From the NCBI GenBank assembly GCA_963828285.1, contig CAWHEB010000002.1:434001-498000 (forward strand): a stretch of DNA of 64,000 nucleotides, read 5' to 3'. Both the position numbers and the translations under genes were made by a program. Below, in pieces: positions 33,493 through 42,295 of the stretch. A model generated the notes under the pieces. It did not search any database. It had not been told where the DNA came from and saw only the letters and a list, made by a program, of their open reading frames with translations. Position 1 is the first letter of the stretch; every line of letters starts with the position of its first letter. The stretch comes from DAIOEK01 sp963828285 (GTDB lineage: Bacteria; Chloroflexota; Anaerolineae; Anaerolineales; Anaerolineaceae).

Positions 33493-34569
33493 TTAAATAC
33501 CGGCCTGCGCTGTTTGTAATGGGACAGGTTTTTTGATCTTATAAACATATGCCAGGACTTCAGCAACTGCAAGATACATTTCTGGTGGGATCTCCTGTTC
33601 AACCTCAACTGCGCGATATAGTGCACGAGCGAGGGGTACGTTTTGAACCACCGGAACGCGATGCTCCCTGGCAATATCCACAATTCGTTGAGCAACATGA
33701 AAAGTTCCCTTTGCCAGAACCCGGGGCGCCCTCATCTGTTCAGGGTCATAGTCTATGGCGATTGCAAAGTGGGTCGGGTTGGTTATTACCACTTTCGCCT
33801 TGGGTACATTTGACATCATACGATTACGTGCGATCTGACGCTGTTTGGCACGGATACGACCGCGTAGGAAGGGATCGCCTTCAGACCGTTTATAGTCTTC
33901 CTTGATCTCTTCTTTGGTCATCCGCATCCGGCGCATGAACTGCCATCGCTGCAGTGCGTAATCAGCCGCAGCAAGAACCATGTAAGAACTACCCACCCGG
34001 ATCGCCAGAGCTATTGCCAACCCTGCCCAGGCTTCGACTCCTGATGCCAGATCAGAGTTGCCCAGATGAAGCAGGGTATCCATTTGTCCTCGGAGAAATG
34101 AGTATGCAACCCATCCAATAAGTGCCAGCTTGAGTAATGCTCGTCCAAGTTCAATTAAACCTTGTGCAGAAAATATCCTTTGGAAGCCGCTAATCGGATT
34201 GACTCTTTTGAAGTCGAAACCGATCTTCTTACCTGCCCATAAAAATCCAGTTTGTGCTAGGGTTACCGTTACACCGGAGATAAGCAAACCAAAAAATATG
34301 TATGCAATGCTTGGACCGATTTCCACCACACGTTGATAAGCAAACTGCCGAAGCCAGGGTCCATTCACTTCCGCTGTGGGTAAAATGGCGATCATGGAGA
34401 CAATCAGACCTTTTATGGAATTGACCAGATTTGCACCGGGTCCTTTTAATAAGTAAGCACCAATCAAAATAATGATGGCTGTGTTCACTTCCAAGCTGCG
34501 AGCCACCTGGCCTTCCTGCCGGGCGTCTTCCAGTCTTCGTGGGGTTGGGGCTTCGGTCTTATCTGACAT
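33493..34569 (-). CDS. flhB: Flagellar export switch protein FlhB
   Basis: FlhB controls the substrate specificity of the export gate. The 358-residue protein starts SDKTEAPTPRRLEDARQEGQVARS, has four membrane helices, and contains the self-cleavage motif NPTH at 264-267, followed by a C-terminal domain ending IPPEMYLAVAEVLAYVYKIKK. All hallmarks are intact. It begins 2 bases after the fliR stop. A separate homologue of its C-terminal domain is encoded at 22519-22821. Confidence 0.97.
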   Translation of the reverse strand: MSDKTEAPTPRRLEDARQEGQVARSLEVNTAIIILIGAYLLKGPGANLVNSIKGLIVSMIAILPTAEVNGPWLRQFAYQRVVEIGPSIAYIFFGLLISGVTVTLAQTGFLWAGKKIGFDFKRVNPISGFQRIFSAQGLIELGRALLKLALIGWVAYSFLRGQMDTLLHLGNSDLASGVEAWAGLAIALAIRVGSSYMVLAAADYALQRWQFMRRMRMTKEEIKEDYKRSEGDPFLRGRIRAKQRQIARNRMMSNVPKAKVVITNPTHFAIAIDYDPEQMRAPRVLAKGTFHVAQRIVDIAREHRVPVVQNVPLARALYRAVEVEQEIPPEMYLAVAEVLAYVYKIKKPVPLQTAQAGI

Positions 34570-34571
34570 AA

Positions 34572-35333
34572 CTATCTCGTTAGTAACATTAACATTCTTG
34601 GACCAAGATTTCTGTACATATTTTGCATTATTGGAAGTGCTATCGCGTAAGTGAAAGAGATTGCGATCATACCCAGTCCGATTTTGAGTGGTAGACCAAG
34701 GAAGAATACCTGCACCTGCGGAGCTACCCTGGCTAACAAACCAAGAGTGATGTCCGCTAACATCAATGATCCCATCACAGGAAATGCCATTTGGATCCCG
34801 GTAGCGATCATTTGCCCAGCCAATCGGATCAGACTCTCAGGGTCGGTGAATTCCAGCGGTTGATTGATTGGAATGGCTTGAAAACTCATTTTTACTGCTT
34901 GGATTACACTGTGATGCCCATCCATCATAATAAAGAAGAGTAAACCTACCATAACGAACATCTGATCCACTGCAGATCCGGAGTTTCCCATTGCCGGATT
35001 TAAAATCTGGGAAGAACCAAAACCACTTCCGATCCCCATTACTTCTCCAGCAACTTGTAATGCTCCAAAGGTGAAGACTGCCGCCATGCCCGCGAGAGTG
35101 CCAATGATCAACTCGCGAAATATCCCTGCCATAAATCCAAACAAACCGATCGATGGAGCATCCACACCCAGCGGCTGCCAGGGTATGAGGATGGCGCTAA
35201 GGACCAATCCCAATGCTATACGCACCTGCGCCGGAATTGCCTGCCCGCCTAAAACTGGTACAGGGAGTATCATTGCCATCACCCTGGTGAAGACAAAGAT
35301 AAACAACTGGGCCTGCGCGATCGAAATGAGCAT
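34572..35333 (-). CDS. fliR: Flagellar export gate protein FliR
   Basis: FliR is a core subunit of the FliPQR export channel. The 253 residues are mostly hydrophobic helices (six or so), with the typical FliR stretches ALGLVLSAILIPW near 40-52, LIIGTLAGMAAVFTFGALQVAGEVMG near 75-100 and the C-terminal GLPLKIGLGMIAISFTYAIALP. The length is standard. A 106-base gap and two regulatory genes (receiver and HDOD) separate it from fliQ, which it normally adjoins. Confidence 0.95.
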   Translation of the reverse strand: MLISIAQAQLFIFVFTRVMAMILPVPVLGGQAIPAQVRIALGLVLSAILIPWQPLGVDAPSIGLFGFMAGIFRELIIGTLAGMAAVFTFGALQVAGEVMGIGSGFGSSQILNPAMGNSGSAVDQMFVMVGLLFFIMMDGHHSVIQAVKMSFQAIPINQPLEFTDPESLIRLAGQMIATGIQMAFPVMGSLMLADITLGLLARVAPQVQVFFLGLPLKIGLGMIAISFTYAIALPIMQNMYRNLGPRMLMLLTR

Positions 35334-35439
35334 TAGTCTCCTATTCCTACAAGAATGTCTAGGATAAGATTAATCGACTTGCCCTCAATTTTCAGTAAAG
35401 AGGAAATGAACGGTTTCTAAAGATTGCGTAAAGAATTGC

Positions 35440-35853
35440 TTATGAGATTAAAGTTTTTGAATTGCCTGCCGATAATGCAATGTTTACCAGTTTTCTTAAT
35501 CTTTCTTCGAAAATTGTACTATCCAACGGTTTTACGACAAATTCATCCACACCGATCTCCCTGGCTTGTCCGATCACATCCGGAAATGCCAGACTGGAGA
35601 TCACTATCGATTTGGGTGTAAGTGAACCAAGATCAGCTTTTAATGCACGAATAAGGTCAAGTGCATTCGCGCCCGGAAGTACCATATCCAGAATTACCAC
35701 AAGGGGTTTTTCGATCCCTGCACGTTGTAAAAAAGTAACCGGGTCATTGATCAGCCCGGTTTTCAATCCCATTCTCTGTAATACCAGTTGGATCAAATCC
35801 CTTTCAAGGGGATCTACCAACCATACTAAAGCCTGTACCGCTTGCTTATCCAT
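35440..35853 (-). CDS. Single-domain receiver protein within fliQ-fliR interval
   Basis: A 137-residue protein with only a receiver domain. The probable phosphoacceptor is D56 in VVILDMVLPG, and the conserved Lys appears in VVKPL. The usual acidic pair near the N-terminus is reduced (LVDPLERD: one Asp is replaced by Pro), so Mg2+ binding and phosphorylation may be weaker than in CheY. It follows the HDOD gene by 5 bases, and the pair interrupts fliQ and fliR. It probably works with that HDOD protein; a role in flagellar gene control is inferred from context. Confidence 0.8.
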   Translation of the reverse strand: MDKQAVQALVWLVDPLERDLIQLVLQRMGLKTGLINDPVTFLQRAGIEKPLVVILDMVLPGANALDLIRALKADLGSLTPKSIVISSLAFPDVIGQAREIGVDEFVVKPLDSTIFEERLRKLVNIALSAGNSKTLIS

Positions 35854-35858
35854 AATTA

Positions 35859-36707
35859 CTAGATTCGTACAGCAGAATTTGCAGTTCGGTATTCATACAA
35901 AAGCTGTTTAATTCTTTCAAGTTGTAATTGGTCAACGCCTAAAATGGTCAATGCTTCAGGGTGGACTACCATACCAAACGGATCGATTTTCTCGTTCTCC
36001 GGTGTTTTTGCCAGCGTATTAGCCATATTGATGATGGCCCCCAATTGTTGTTTGGTCCGGGCAAGTGATGGTGCGTGATGGTATCGAATTGCATCAACAA
36101 GAATAACTGGGAAATTCCATTTTTGAGCCATCAGACTGCCCACCATGGAATGGTCGATACCCAATAGTTTTTCTTCAACTTGCCATAGCGCCAGGTTGTA
36201 ATTTCGCATCAATTCAATGATTCGGGAATAGTCGATCATCATATACTGATCAAGGATAAGTTTGCCCATATCATGCAGAAGTCCGGCGACATAAGCCTCT
36301 TCTGGATCTGAATAATGCAGGTATCTTGATATCCATTGTGCTGTGACTGCCGTGGCGACAGAATGATTCCACAACTCCCCGGCGCCAAGACGATAACCAT
36401 TCAGCCTACGGGTGAGAGGTCCTGATGAAGCAGCTCCGAGAACCAAATTCTTAATTCTTTTAAATCCCAATCTCATCACAGCGTCAGTTAATGATGAACA
36501 CACCGTTGCGAAACCCATCCCGGCAGAGTTTGCCATCTGCAAAACCGATGCGGCCAAAGCTTGATCAAGCCCGATCAAATCGCTGATCATTCCACCGGTA
36601 TTGTTCGAATCATCCAATGCATTTAAGATCCGCGTTACACTGGTGGGCATTGGACGCATTTTATCGACTGATGCGAGAATTTGGTCTAATTTTTGGGGCA
36701 TCATCAT
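35859..36707 (-). CDS. HDOD domain protein (fliQ-fliR interval)
   Basis: The 282-residue protein has an HDOD domain over most of its length: PTSVTRILNALDDSN, AASVLQMANSAG, LTDAVMRLGFKRIKNLVLG, and HD-like positions in WNHSVATAVTAQWISRYL, GLLHDMGKLILD and IRYHHAP. HDOD proteins are usually non-catalytic signalling scaffolds linked to c-di-GMP or two-component output. A second HDOD protein of identical length is encoded in the che group (55371-56219). It lies 10 bases after fliQ and 5 before the receiver gene. Confidence 0.9.
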   Translation of the reverse strand: MMMPQKLDQILASVDKMRPMPTSVTRILNALDDSNNTGGMISDLIGLDQALAASVLQMANSAGMGFATVCSSLTDAVMRLGFKRIKNLVLGAASSGPLTRRLNGYRLGAGELWNHSVATAVTAQWISRYLHYSDPEEAYVAGLLHDMGKLILDQYMMIDYSRIIELMRNYNLALWQVEEKLLGIDHSMVGSLMAQKWNFPVILVDAIRYHHAPSLARTKQQLGAIINMANTLAKTPENEKIDPFGMVVHPEALTILGVDQLQLERIKQLLYEYRTANSAVRI

Positions 36708-36717
36708 AATTCACCTG

Positions 36718-36987
36718 TCAGTGGACGAAAGTAGGTAGACTGTTAAATATATTTGTTGTGAAGACCAATAATTGTTGGATCATCCACGATCCCAGGAATG
36801 CAAGTACTAAACCAATAGCAACAATTTTTGGTATGAATGTCATGGTTACTTCATTGATCTGTGTAGCTGCCTGAACCAGGCTGATCAGACTTCCAACCAG
36901 AAGACTAACCAGCAGGACTGGTGCCGCAAGGATCAACATCAGTGTCACAGAACTTTGTGCGAGAGATAAAACATAAGACTCTGTCAT
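36718..36987 (-). CDS. fliQ: Flagellar export gate protein FliQ
   Basis: FliQ is the small helical-hairpin subunit of the export channel. The 89 residues contain two membrane helices (VTLMLILAAPVLLVSLLVGSLISLVQ and FIPKIVAIGLVLAFLGSWMIQQL) joined by AATQINEVTMT, exactly the family pattern. It starts 10 bases after fliP. It is followed by the HDOD gene rather than fliR. Confidence 0.95.
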   Translation of the reverse strand: MTESYVLSLAQSSVTLMLILAAPVLLVSLLVGSLISLVQAATQINEVTMTFIPKIVAIGLVLAFLGSWMIQQLLVFTTNIFNSLPTFVH

Positions 36988-36997
36988 GATACCTCAG

Positions 36998-37759
36998 TTA
37001 CTGAAAACTCAACACCAATGATTTAACAAGAAGGTACCAGCCATCAACAAGGACGAATAATAATATTTTGAATGGTAAAGATACCAAAGAAGGAGGTAAC
37101 ATCATCATCCCCATCGAAAGGAGGATGCTTGAGATCACCAGATCAATGATCAAGAAGGGGATATAAATAATGAATCCCATGGTAAATGCTGTGCGCAGTT
37201 CACTGATCACGAAAGCTGGGAACAAGTCAACTGTCTGAATATCTGATAGTTGTTCAGGTCTTTCTTTACCATTTATGGAAAGAAATAGTTCAATATCTTT
37301 TTGCCGTGTTTGTTTGAACATGAATTCACGAACAGGTTCTATAGCATTTTTCAGCGCGGTTTCCTGATTGATCTCATTTTTCAAATAGGGTTGTATGGCA
37401 TTCTGATCGATCTTTGCATAGACTGGTGCCATGATAAAGAATGTCAGGATCAATGCAAGCCCGATGACGATCTGGTTCGGAGGGATTGTTGGTGTACCAA
37501 TTGCATTTCTGACCATCGATAAAACAATGACCAGCCGGGTAAATGAAGTCGCCAGGATCAAAATTGCCGGCGCAACCGAAAGAACTGTCATCAATACCAG
37601 CAGCTGAACACCGGAAGTCACCTGTGCGGGTTGTCCATTGGGTAGAACGGACAGGGTCACTCCGGGAGCCGTGGTAGCCGGATCCGCGGCACAAGATGAT
37701 AGCAGAAAAACCGATATCAATAAACCCAGAACCAATAATGATCGGTTTTTGTTTCTCAT
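36998..37759 (-). CDS. fliP: Flagellar export gate protein FliP
   Basis: FliP is the main channel-forming subunit of the export gate. The 253-residue protein has a cleavable-type N-terminal hydrophobic segment (LLVLGLLISVFLLSSCAAD), then SVAPAILILATSFTRLVIVLSMVRNAIGTPTIPPNQIVIGLALILTFF and the C-terminal AFTMGFIIYIPFLIIDLVISSILLSMGMMMLPP, all conserved. LLSSC resembles a lipoprotein signal, which is unusual for FliP and may be coincidental. It overlaps the fliO end by 4 bases. Confidence 0.96.
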   Translation of the reverse strand: MRNKNRSLLVLGLLISVFLLSSCAADPATTAPGVTLSVLPNGQPAQVTSGVQLLVLMTVLSVAPAILILATSFTRLVIVLSMVRNAIGTPTIPPNQIVIGLALILTFFIMAPVYAKIDQNAIQPYLKNEINQETALKNAIEPVREFMFKQTRQKDIELFLSINGKERPEQLSDIQTVDLFPAFVISELRTAFTMGFIIYIPFLIIDLVISSILLSMGMMMLPPSLVSLPFKILLFVLVDGWYLLVKSLVLSFQ

Positions 37760-38229
37760 TTTTCCAGACCTTCCGAATTCTCTGCAATGGCATTGTCCAG
37801 TAATGCCTGGAATTGATTTTTTGTTGGTTTCGGAGGAATTTCACTAATAAGATTGATCCCTTGATCTGTTGCTCCGATTAATAGTACCTGCCCTTCAATC
37901 TCTACAATATGCAAGGAGCGTTTGGGAGTCAGATTCAATGTTTCTTGAACTTGCATTTTCCTGATGGAGCTACGCACAGAACTATTCATCGATCGCTTGA
38001 ATATGATAGCTGCACCATAGATTAAACCCAAAACCAGGACGAATTTCAAAAAAGCACCCATCATCCAGGCTGACGAGCTGAGCATATCACCGGCAGGTTG
38101 ATTCCCAACACTTGTTGAGCTGAGCCATAAACCAACTATCAATAATACACAGATGCCAATGATCATAGATGCCTGCATCCAGCGTGGCTTAGAACGAAAC
38201 CAATCCATCCACTTTTGATAGATATTCAT
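37756..38229 (-). CDS. fliO: Flagellar biosynthetic protein FliO
   Basis: FliO assists assembly of the FliP ring. The 157-residue protein has two hydrophobic segments (~20-36 and ~55-75) and the conserved cytoplasmic motif (VQETLNLTPKRSLHIVEIEGQVLLIGATDQGINLISEI, ~93-130). FliO families vary in length; this is mid-sized. It stands before fliP with a 4-base overlap and 8 bases after fliN, the usual order. Confidence 0.85.
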   Translation of the reverse strand: MNIYQKWMDWFRSKPRWMQASMIIGICVLLIVGLWLSSTSVGNQPAGDMLSSSAWMMGAFLKFVLVLGLIYGAAIIFKRSMNSSVRSSIRKMQVQETLNLTPKRSLHIVEIEGQVLLIGATDQGINLISEIPPKPTKNQFQALLDNAIAENSEGLEK

Positions 38230-38237
38230 TTCGAGAA

Positions 38238-38552
38238 TTATCCTTTGCTGCCTTTGTTTTGTGGATCGATCAGTTCGGTAATGCGGACAGCAAATTTATC
38301 ATCCACTACCACAACTTCGCCTTTTGCCAATAAACGATCATTTACAAAAACATCCACCGGGTCTCCAGCCAGACGGTCGAGTTCGATCACAGATCCCTGG
38401 ACGAGTTCCAGTGTCTGCCGTAGCGACATTCTTGTCCGACCAAGTTCCACTGATATCTTGAGCGGGACATCCATCAGCATTTCGATATTTGCTTGATTTT
38501 TTGTTTCTGCAACCGCAGCAACTACTGCCTGGGGAATAGGAGCATCTGTCAT
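38238..38552 (-). CDS. fliN: Flagellar motor switch protein FliN
   Basis: FliN forms the base of the C-ring and docks FliH. The 104-residue protein is a complete SpoA domain: IEMLMDVPLKISVELGRTRMSLRQTLELVQGSVIELDRLAGDPVDVFVNDRLLAKGEVVVVDDKFAVRITEL. It is a simple FliN, not the longer FliY with CheC-like phosphatase domains. Its start overlaps the fliM stop by 4 bases. Confidence 0.95.
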   Translation of the reverse strand: MTDAPIPQAVVAAVAETKNQANIEMLMDVPLKISVELGRTRMSLRQTLELVQGSVIELDRLAGDPVDVFVNDRLLAKGEVVVVDDKFAVRITELIDPQNKGSKG

Positions 38553-39607
38553 AAGGTTACCTCATTCACTACCTGGTTTTGTGCAGGATCATGCACTGTT
38601 GAAATAATTTGTACTGCCATCTGTGTACCAACTTTACCAATATGGACATTGAACAATTTCTGGTTGGCGATCTGAACGACCAACGGTTCATCTTTTTTTG
38701 TATCCAGCTGGATGATATCTCCGATATTCAAGTTCATCGCCTCACCCAGACTTAACTCAGCTTTCCCGAGAATGACTTCCACGGGTAATCCGACATTAAA
38801 TAGGTTCTGTTTTGCAGTCTCGCGCGCAACTGGATCTATTACCTTTTCTTTCCGACCCGAGATCCACACATGGGGATTCAAAACTGGGGCAACCGGTTTT
38901 AATGTTCCAAATGGTAGATAGTAATTCATAGATCCGGTTGTGCCTTGAATAGTCAATTCAAATGTGAGCAGCATTACTTTCTCGTTACCCATCATCATCT
39001 GGACCCAATGCTGATTGGTTGTTGAATCCTCTAAGGATGGTTCAATCGTAACAATTTTGCTCCAAGCGCTTTTAAGATCGTTCAACATATGCTCGACCAG
39101 ACCCCGTAAAAGGGATTGATCGATATCTGTCAACGGCCTTTCTTTAGGTTCCCCCTCAATTTTTCCGCCCAGTCTTTGTTCCAATACCATACTGCATACA
39201 TTAGGACTGATGGTAATAATCATATATCCCGGTAATGGTGCCAGAGTGATCATATGGAAAAGTGCATTCGGAGGTAGATCTTTCAGAAAATCATGGAACC
39301 TTCCCTGTTCAGTATGCACAAGGCGGGGTTTTAGATTGGTACGTAAAAATGTAGGGATGGATGTGGTTAGTTTTTCCGAAAGGTCTTCATGAACTAACTC
39401 CACAGCGCGCATCTGTTCTTTTGAAAAACGATCCGGAGACCAGAAATTATACGCAGTGATCTTCTTGCCTTGCGAATCAGTTTTTTCCTGGCTACTCACG
39501 GGAGTTTGTCCCATGAGTTCTGCGAGGTTCACATCGCCACCACCATCTTTACTTTCGATGGCAATCGCTCCGCTTAGTAAGGCATCAATCTCTGACTGAG
39601 TAAGCAT
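38549..39607 (-). CDS. fliM: Flagellar motor switch protein FliM
   Basis: FliM receives CheY-phosphate and sets rotation direction. The 352-residue protein begins with the CheY-binding motif LTQSEIDALLSG. It then has a CheC-like middle domain (including LRTNLKPRLVHTEQGRFHDFLKDLPPNALFHMITL near 84-118) and a C-terminal SpoA domain (LPVEVILGKAELSLGEAMNLNIGDIIQLDTKKDEP). The length is standard. It is translationally coupled to fliN and follows fliL by 9 bases. Confidence 0.97.
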   Translation of the reverse strand: MLTQSEIDALLSGAIAIESKDGGGDVNLAELMGQTPVSSQEKTDSQGKKITAYNFWSPDRFSKEQMRAVELVHEDLSEKLTTSIPTFLRTNLKPRLVHTEQGRFHDFLKDLPPNALFHMITLAPLPGYMIITISPNVCSMVLEQRLGGKIEGEPKERPLTDIDQSLLRGLVEHMLNDLKSAWSKIVTIEPSLEDSTTNQHWVQMMMGNEKVMLLTFELTIQGTTGSMNYYLPFGTLKPVAPVLNPHVWISGRKEKVIDPVARETAKQNLFNVGLPVEVILGKAELSLGEAMNLNIGDIIQLDTKKDEPLVVQIANQKLFNVHIGKVGTQMAVQIISTVHDPAQNQVVNEVTL

Positions 39608-39616
39608 AAAATCCCT

Positions 39617-40222
39617 TTATTCAACAACGAATTCAGTAAAATATACACCGATAATTTTGTAATCCGTCATCATCGCCTGCAATTTTTGCATCAATTCACC
39701 CCGAAGAGCTTCTTTACCTGTAGCAGTGTAAAGATCTTCAAATGTTTTTGATGACAATAACGTAATAACGGTGTCATTCACCATGGGCAATCGGGCATTT
39801 ATCTCGGTTGTGAGGGCAGTCACCGCGGGATCTTCAACTGCAGCACCTTCACCCTCTGCTGCTGGCGCTGGTTCCGCTCCTTCTTCAGGGACTGGAGGCG
39901 CAAACTCAACAACGACATTGATCCGGATGTATTTCCGTCCGTTTGGTTCAGCGAGATTAATGATCTTGGTTCCGGTATCAATCATCACACCATGTCCTGG
40001 AAGAACTACTTCTTCTTCAGGTTCGGCTGTGGCTTCGATAACTTCAGCCTCACCTTCCGGTGTCGGTGTTGGGTAAAGGTAGGATAGATGATACGGTTTG
40101 GGCAGATCGTCTGGCGCTAATACGATATAGGCAGTCGCCAGTGATAAAAGGCTGCCGGAAACAACCAAGATATATAGGAATATTTTTCCTACCAATCCAA
40201 GAATTTTCAATACATTTTTCAT
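39617..40222 (-). CDS. fliL: Flagellar basal body-associated protein FliL
   Basis: FliL is an inner-membrane protein that surrounds or stabilises the stator. The 201-residue protein has one N-terminal membrane helix (IFLYILVVSGSLLSLATAYIVLA, ~14-36), a Pro/Glu-rich linker (~48-70), and the FliL domain (GRKYIRINVVVEFAP, ARLPMVNDTVITLLSSKTFEDLYTATGKEALRGELMQKLQ, IGVYFTEFVVE). A Pro/Ala/Glu insertion (~112-128) interrupts the domain. It lies 18 bases after motB, consistent with a stator-associated role. Confidence 0.92.
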   Translation of the reverse strand: MKNVLKILGLVGKIFLYILVVSGSLLSLATAYIVLAPDDLPKPYHLSYLYPTPTPEGEAEVIEATAEPEEEVVLPGHGVMIDTGTKIINLAEPNGRKYIRINVVVEFAPPVPEEGAEPAPAAEGEGAAVEDPAVTALTTEINARLPMVNDTVITLLSSKTFEDLYTATGKEALRGELMQKLQAMMTDYKIIGVYFTEFVVE

Positions 40223-40240
40223 AAGTGACCTCCCTGCATG

Positions 40241-41008
40241 TTAGGGCTGGTTCTGCAGCACGCTACCACCGGATGAAATAACATTTGAGTCTATTTGATA
40301 GACCACAACAATATCTGCACGACTATTTAGGGCTCTATGTTCAGAAGTGTCATTTGGGAAAATTGGATCGTATTCCCCTCTACCAGTAACGATCATCCGC
40401 GGAGCAGCAATGCCTTTATTAATCATGTAATCCGCAATTACCTGAGCTCTGGCCGTTGAAAGTTCCCAATTGTTCTTATACCGCGAGTCAGTTGGTGCTG
40501 ACGTATCAGTATGTCCTACGATCTTGATCTGGTTAGAGGTTTCGTTCAACATGTTCACAATCGTATCAAGAACTGAGTAAGCTGAATTCTGTAATTCAGC
40601 GGTACCAGTTGTAAATAATAACTTTTCACTAAGTGAGATCAAAACACCATCCACATTTGTTTGAATGGACACTTCTGATCCGAGGTCCGTACCATTCAAC
40701 ATAGCTGCCAGATCACCGGCTACTTCCTCTGCTACAGGTGGTTTTTCTGGAATTCCAGGAATGACTATCGGATTAGGGTCACCATCTTTACTGGTTCCGC
40801 CGCCCTGGCTTACCTGGGCGTCGATCACTTTGACTGGACCACCGAAAGCAAAGGCAGCTCGCATGGATTGGGCTAATTGTTTGTATTTTTCAACATCCAC
40901 CTGCCCCATGGAATAAAGAACCACAAACATGACCATCAGAAGTGTGATGAAATCAGCATAACTGACCAGCCAACGTTCGCCACCGCCATCCCCACCACCG
41001 TGACTCAT
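40241..41008 (-). CDS. motB: Flagellar motor stator protein MotB
   Basis: MotB is the peptidoglycan-anchored half of the proton (or sodium) channel. The 255 residues have one membrane helix after a Gly-rich start (WLVSYADFITLLMVMFVVLYSMG) with the ion-binding Asp at residue 19. A plug-like region follows, then a C-terminal OmpA-like domain (IKIVGHTDTSAPTDSRYKNNWELSTARAQVIADYMI). The start overlaps the motA stop by 4 bases. The coupling ion cannot be told from sequence by eye. Confidence 0.96.
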   Translation of the reverse strand: MSHGGGDGGGERWLVSYADFITLLMVMFVVLYSMGQVDVEKYKQLAQSMRAAFAFGGPVKVIDAQVSQGGGTSKDGDPNPIVIPGIPEKPPVAEEVAGDLAAMLNGTDLGSEVSIQTNVDGVLISLSEKLLFTTGTAELQNSAYSVLDTIVNMLNETSNQIKIVGHTDTSAPTDSRYKNNWELSTARAQVIADYMINKGIAAPRMIVTGRGEYDPIFPNDTSEHRALNSRADIVVVYQIDSNVISSGGSVLQNQP

Positions 41009-41823
41009 GCGGGTGCCTTACCTTTCTCTGCGCTGGCTTTACCTTTTTCAGCTGATGCTGCTGCTTTAGCTACCGCAGCGGGAGGTAAGAATGCCTGAAG
41101 TTTTTCGCGAACGATACGGGGATTTTCGCCAGCCTGTAAGGATAGAATTCCTTCAAGCAATAATCTTCGATAAGCAGATTCAGTTTCGTCTCTTCCTTTT
41201 AATTTAGCACCAATCGGCAGATAGATCAGGTTGGACATGATCAAACCCCAGAGGGTTGCCAAAAAGGCTGACGCGATCGAACTAGCTAACTTCGATGGAT
41301 TGTCCAACTCTTTCAAAACGCCGATCAGTCCCATAACGGTACCGATAATACCGAAGGTTGGAGCAAAGCCTCCTGCCGCATTGAACAATCCGTAATTAGC
41401 TGAATGCCTTTCTTCCATATGGTGGATCTGAGTTTCCAGAATAGCTTTCACCTGAGATGGATCGACGCCATCGACAACCAGCATGATTCCTTTTTGTAGG
41501 AATGGATCCTTGATCTTTTTGCTTTCTTCTTCCAGGGCAAGTAACCCTTCTCTTCGAGCTTTATCAGCCATTCGAGCCAGGGTTTCGATCGCTTCCTCTT
41601 CACCATAATGTGATTCTTTCATGGCTACGCCAATGAGTTTTGGCAGGAGCATGAATCTCTTCATTGAAGTGGTAATGAATGTCGCAGAGAGAGAACCGGC
41701 CACAATCAGCAAGATTGCCTGTGGGACTCCAAATAGTTCCAAAGGCGATCCGCCATCTAGGATCATAACAACGGCGATTGTAACAACACCTGCAACCAAA
41801 CCGATAATAGTGGCTAGATCCAT
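41005..41823 (-). CDS. motA: Flagellar motor stator protein MotA
   Basis: MotA forms the stator pentamer with MotB. The 272-residue protein starts with a membrane helix (IIGLVAGVVTIAVVMIL), has LLIVAGSLSATFITTSMKRF near 38-58 and a cytoplasmic loop carrying charged torque residues, then the two conserved helices (FGIIGTVMGLIGVLKELDNPSKL; ASAFLATLWGLIMSNLIYLPIGAKLK). The last ~20 residues repeat SAEKGKA, an unusual Lys/Ala tail. It lies 3 bases after flbD. Confidence 0.95.
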   Translation of the reverse strand: MDLATIIGLVAGVVTIAVVMILDGGSPLELFGVPQAILLIVAGSLSATFITTSMKRFMLLPKLIGVAMKESHYGEEEAIETLARMADKARREGLLALEEESKKIKDPFLQKGIMLVVDGVDPSQVKAILETQIHHMEERHSANYGLFNAAGGFAPTFGIIGTVMGLIGVLKELDNPSKLASSIASAFLATLWGLIMSNLIYLPIGAKLKGRDETESAYRRLLLEGILSLQAGENPRIVREKLQAFLPPAAVAKAAASAEKGKASAEKGKAPA

Positions 41824-41826
41824 CCC

Positions 41827-42051
41827 TTACTCTCCTCTTTTGCTTGCATCAAATAAATTAAGGGCAACCTGACCTAAAGTTTTTCTTCGATAGTCGATAA
41901 TCCTATCTATCACTTCTTCGGCTTTCTCGGAAACCACCATTTTGACCCCTGAAGTAAGGGTGATGATGGTGTCAGGGGTAGATTCAACGATCTGAACAAG
42001 TTCAGCGTTGATAAAGATCATGGTTCCATTAAATCTGGTTACTTGAATCAC
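41827..42051 (-). CDS. flbD: Flagellar protein FlbD
   Basis: FlbD is a small conserved protein encoded next to motA in Gram-positive fla loci; its function is not well defined. I chose the GTG at 42051 (first residues VIQVTRFNGTMIFINAELVQIVESTPDTIITLTSGVKMVV), because the family begins with this IxVTRxNG motif. A GGG-containing site lies about 7 bases upstream, and the earlier ATG at 42123 would add an unconserved extension. The result is 74 residues, typical. It is the first gene of the long minus-strand flagellar run; no clear promoter is seen between it and the divergent response regulator. Confidence 0.82.
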   Translation of the reverse strand: MIQVTRFNGTMIFINAELVQIVESTPDTIITLTSGVKMVVSEKAEEVIDRIIDYRRKTLGQVALNLFDASKRGE

Positions 42052-42295
42052 ATCAGTTCCCTTTAGGTACTTGCTGCAGGAATATAAAAAGTCCTGCCAT
42101 ACAATAGCACATGGCATTAACATGGGGTGTAAAACAACCGTGAAAGGAATGTTAAGGGGAAATAAATATCTTTATTCAAGCACAAAATTAGATTCTGTTT
42201 TCAAGAATCTTTCGGCTTGCTTTTTTATTTTATGTATCTTATATTTAACATACAATTGTCGGTAACTTCTTTCAAAACTTTAATATAGGGATGCA

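Noticed and set aside
42190..42230. Hairpin AGATTC/GAATCT followed by a T-rich run between flbD and the response regulator.
   Set aside because: Only six base pairs and ten bases separate it from the T-run. It lies between divergent genes, where no terminator is needed.
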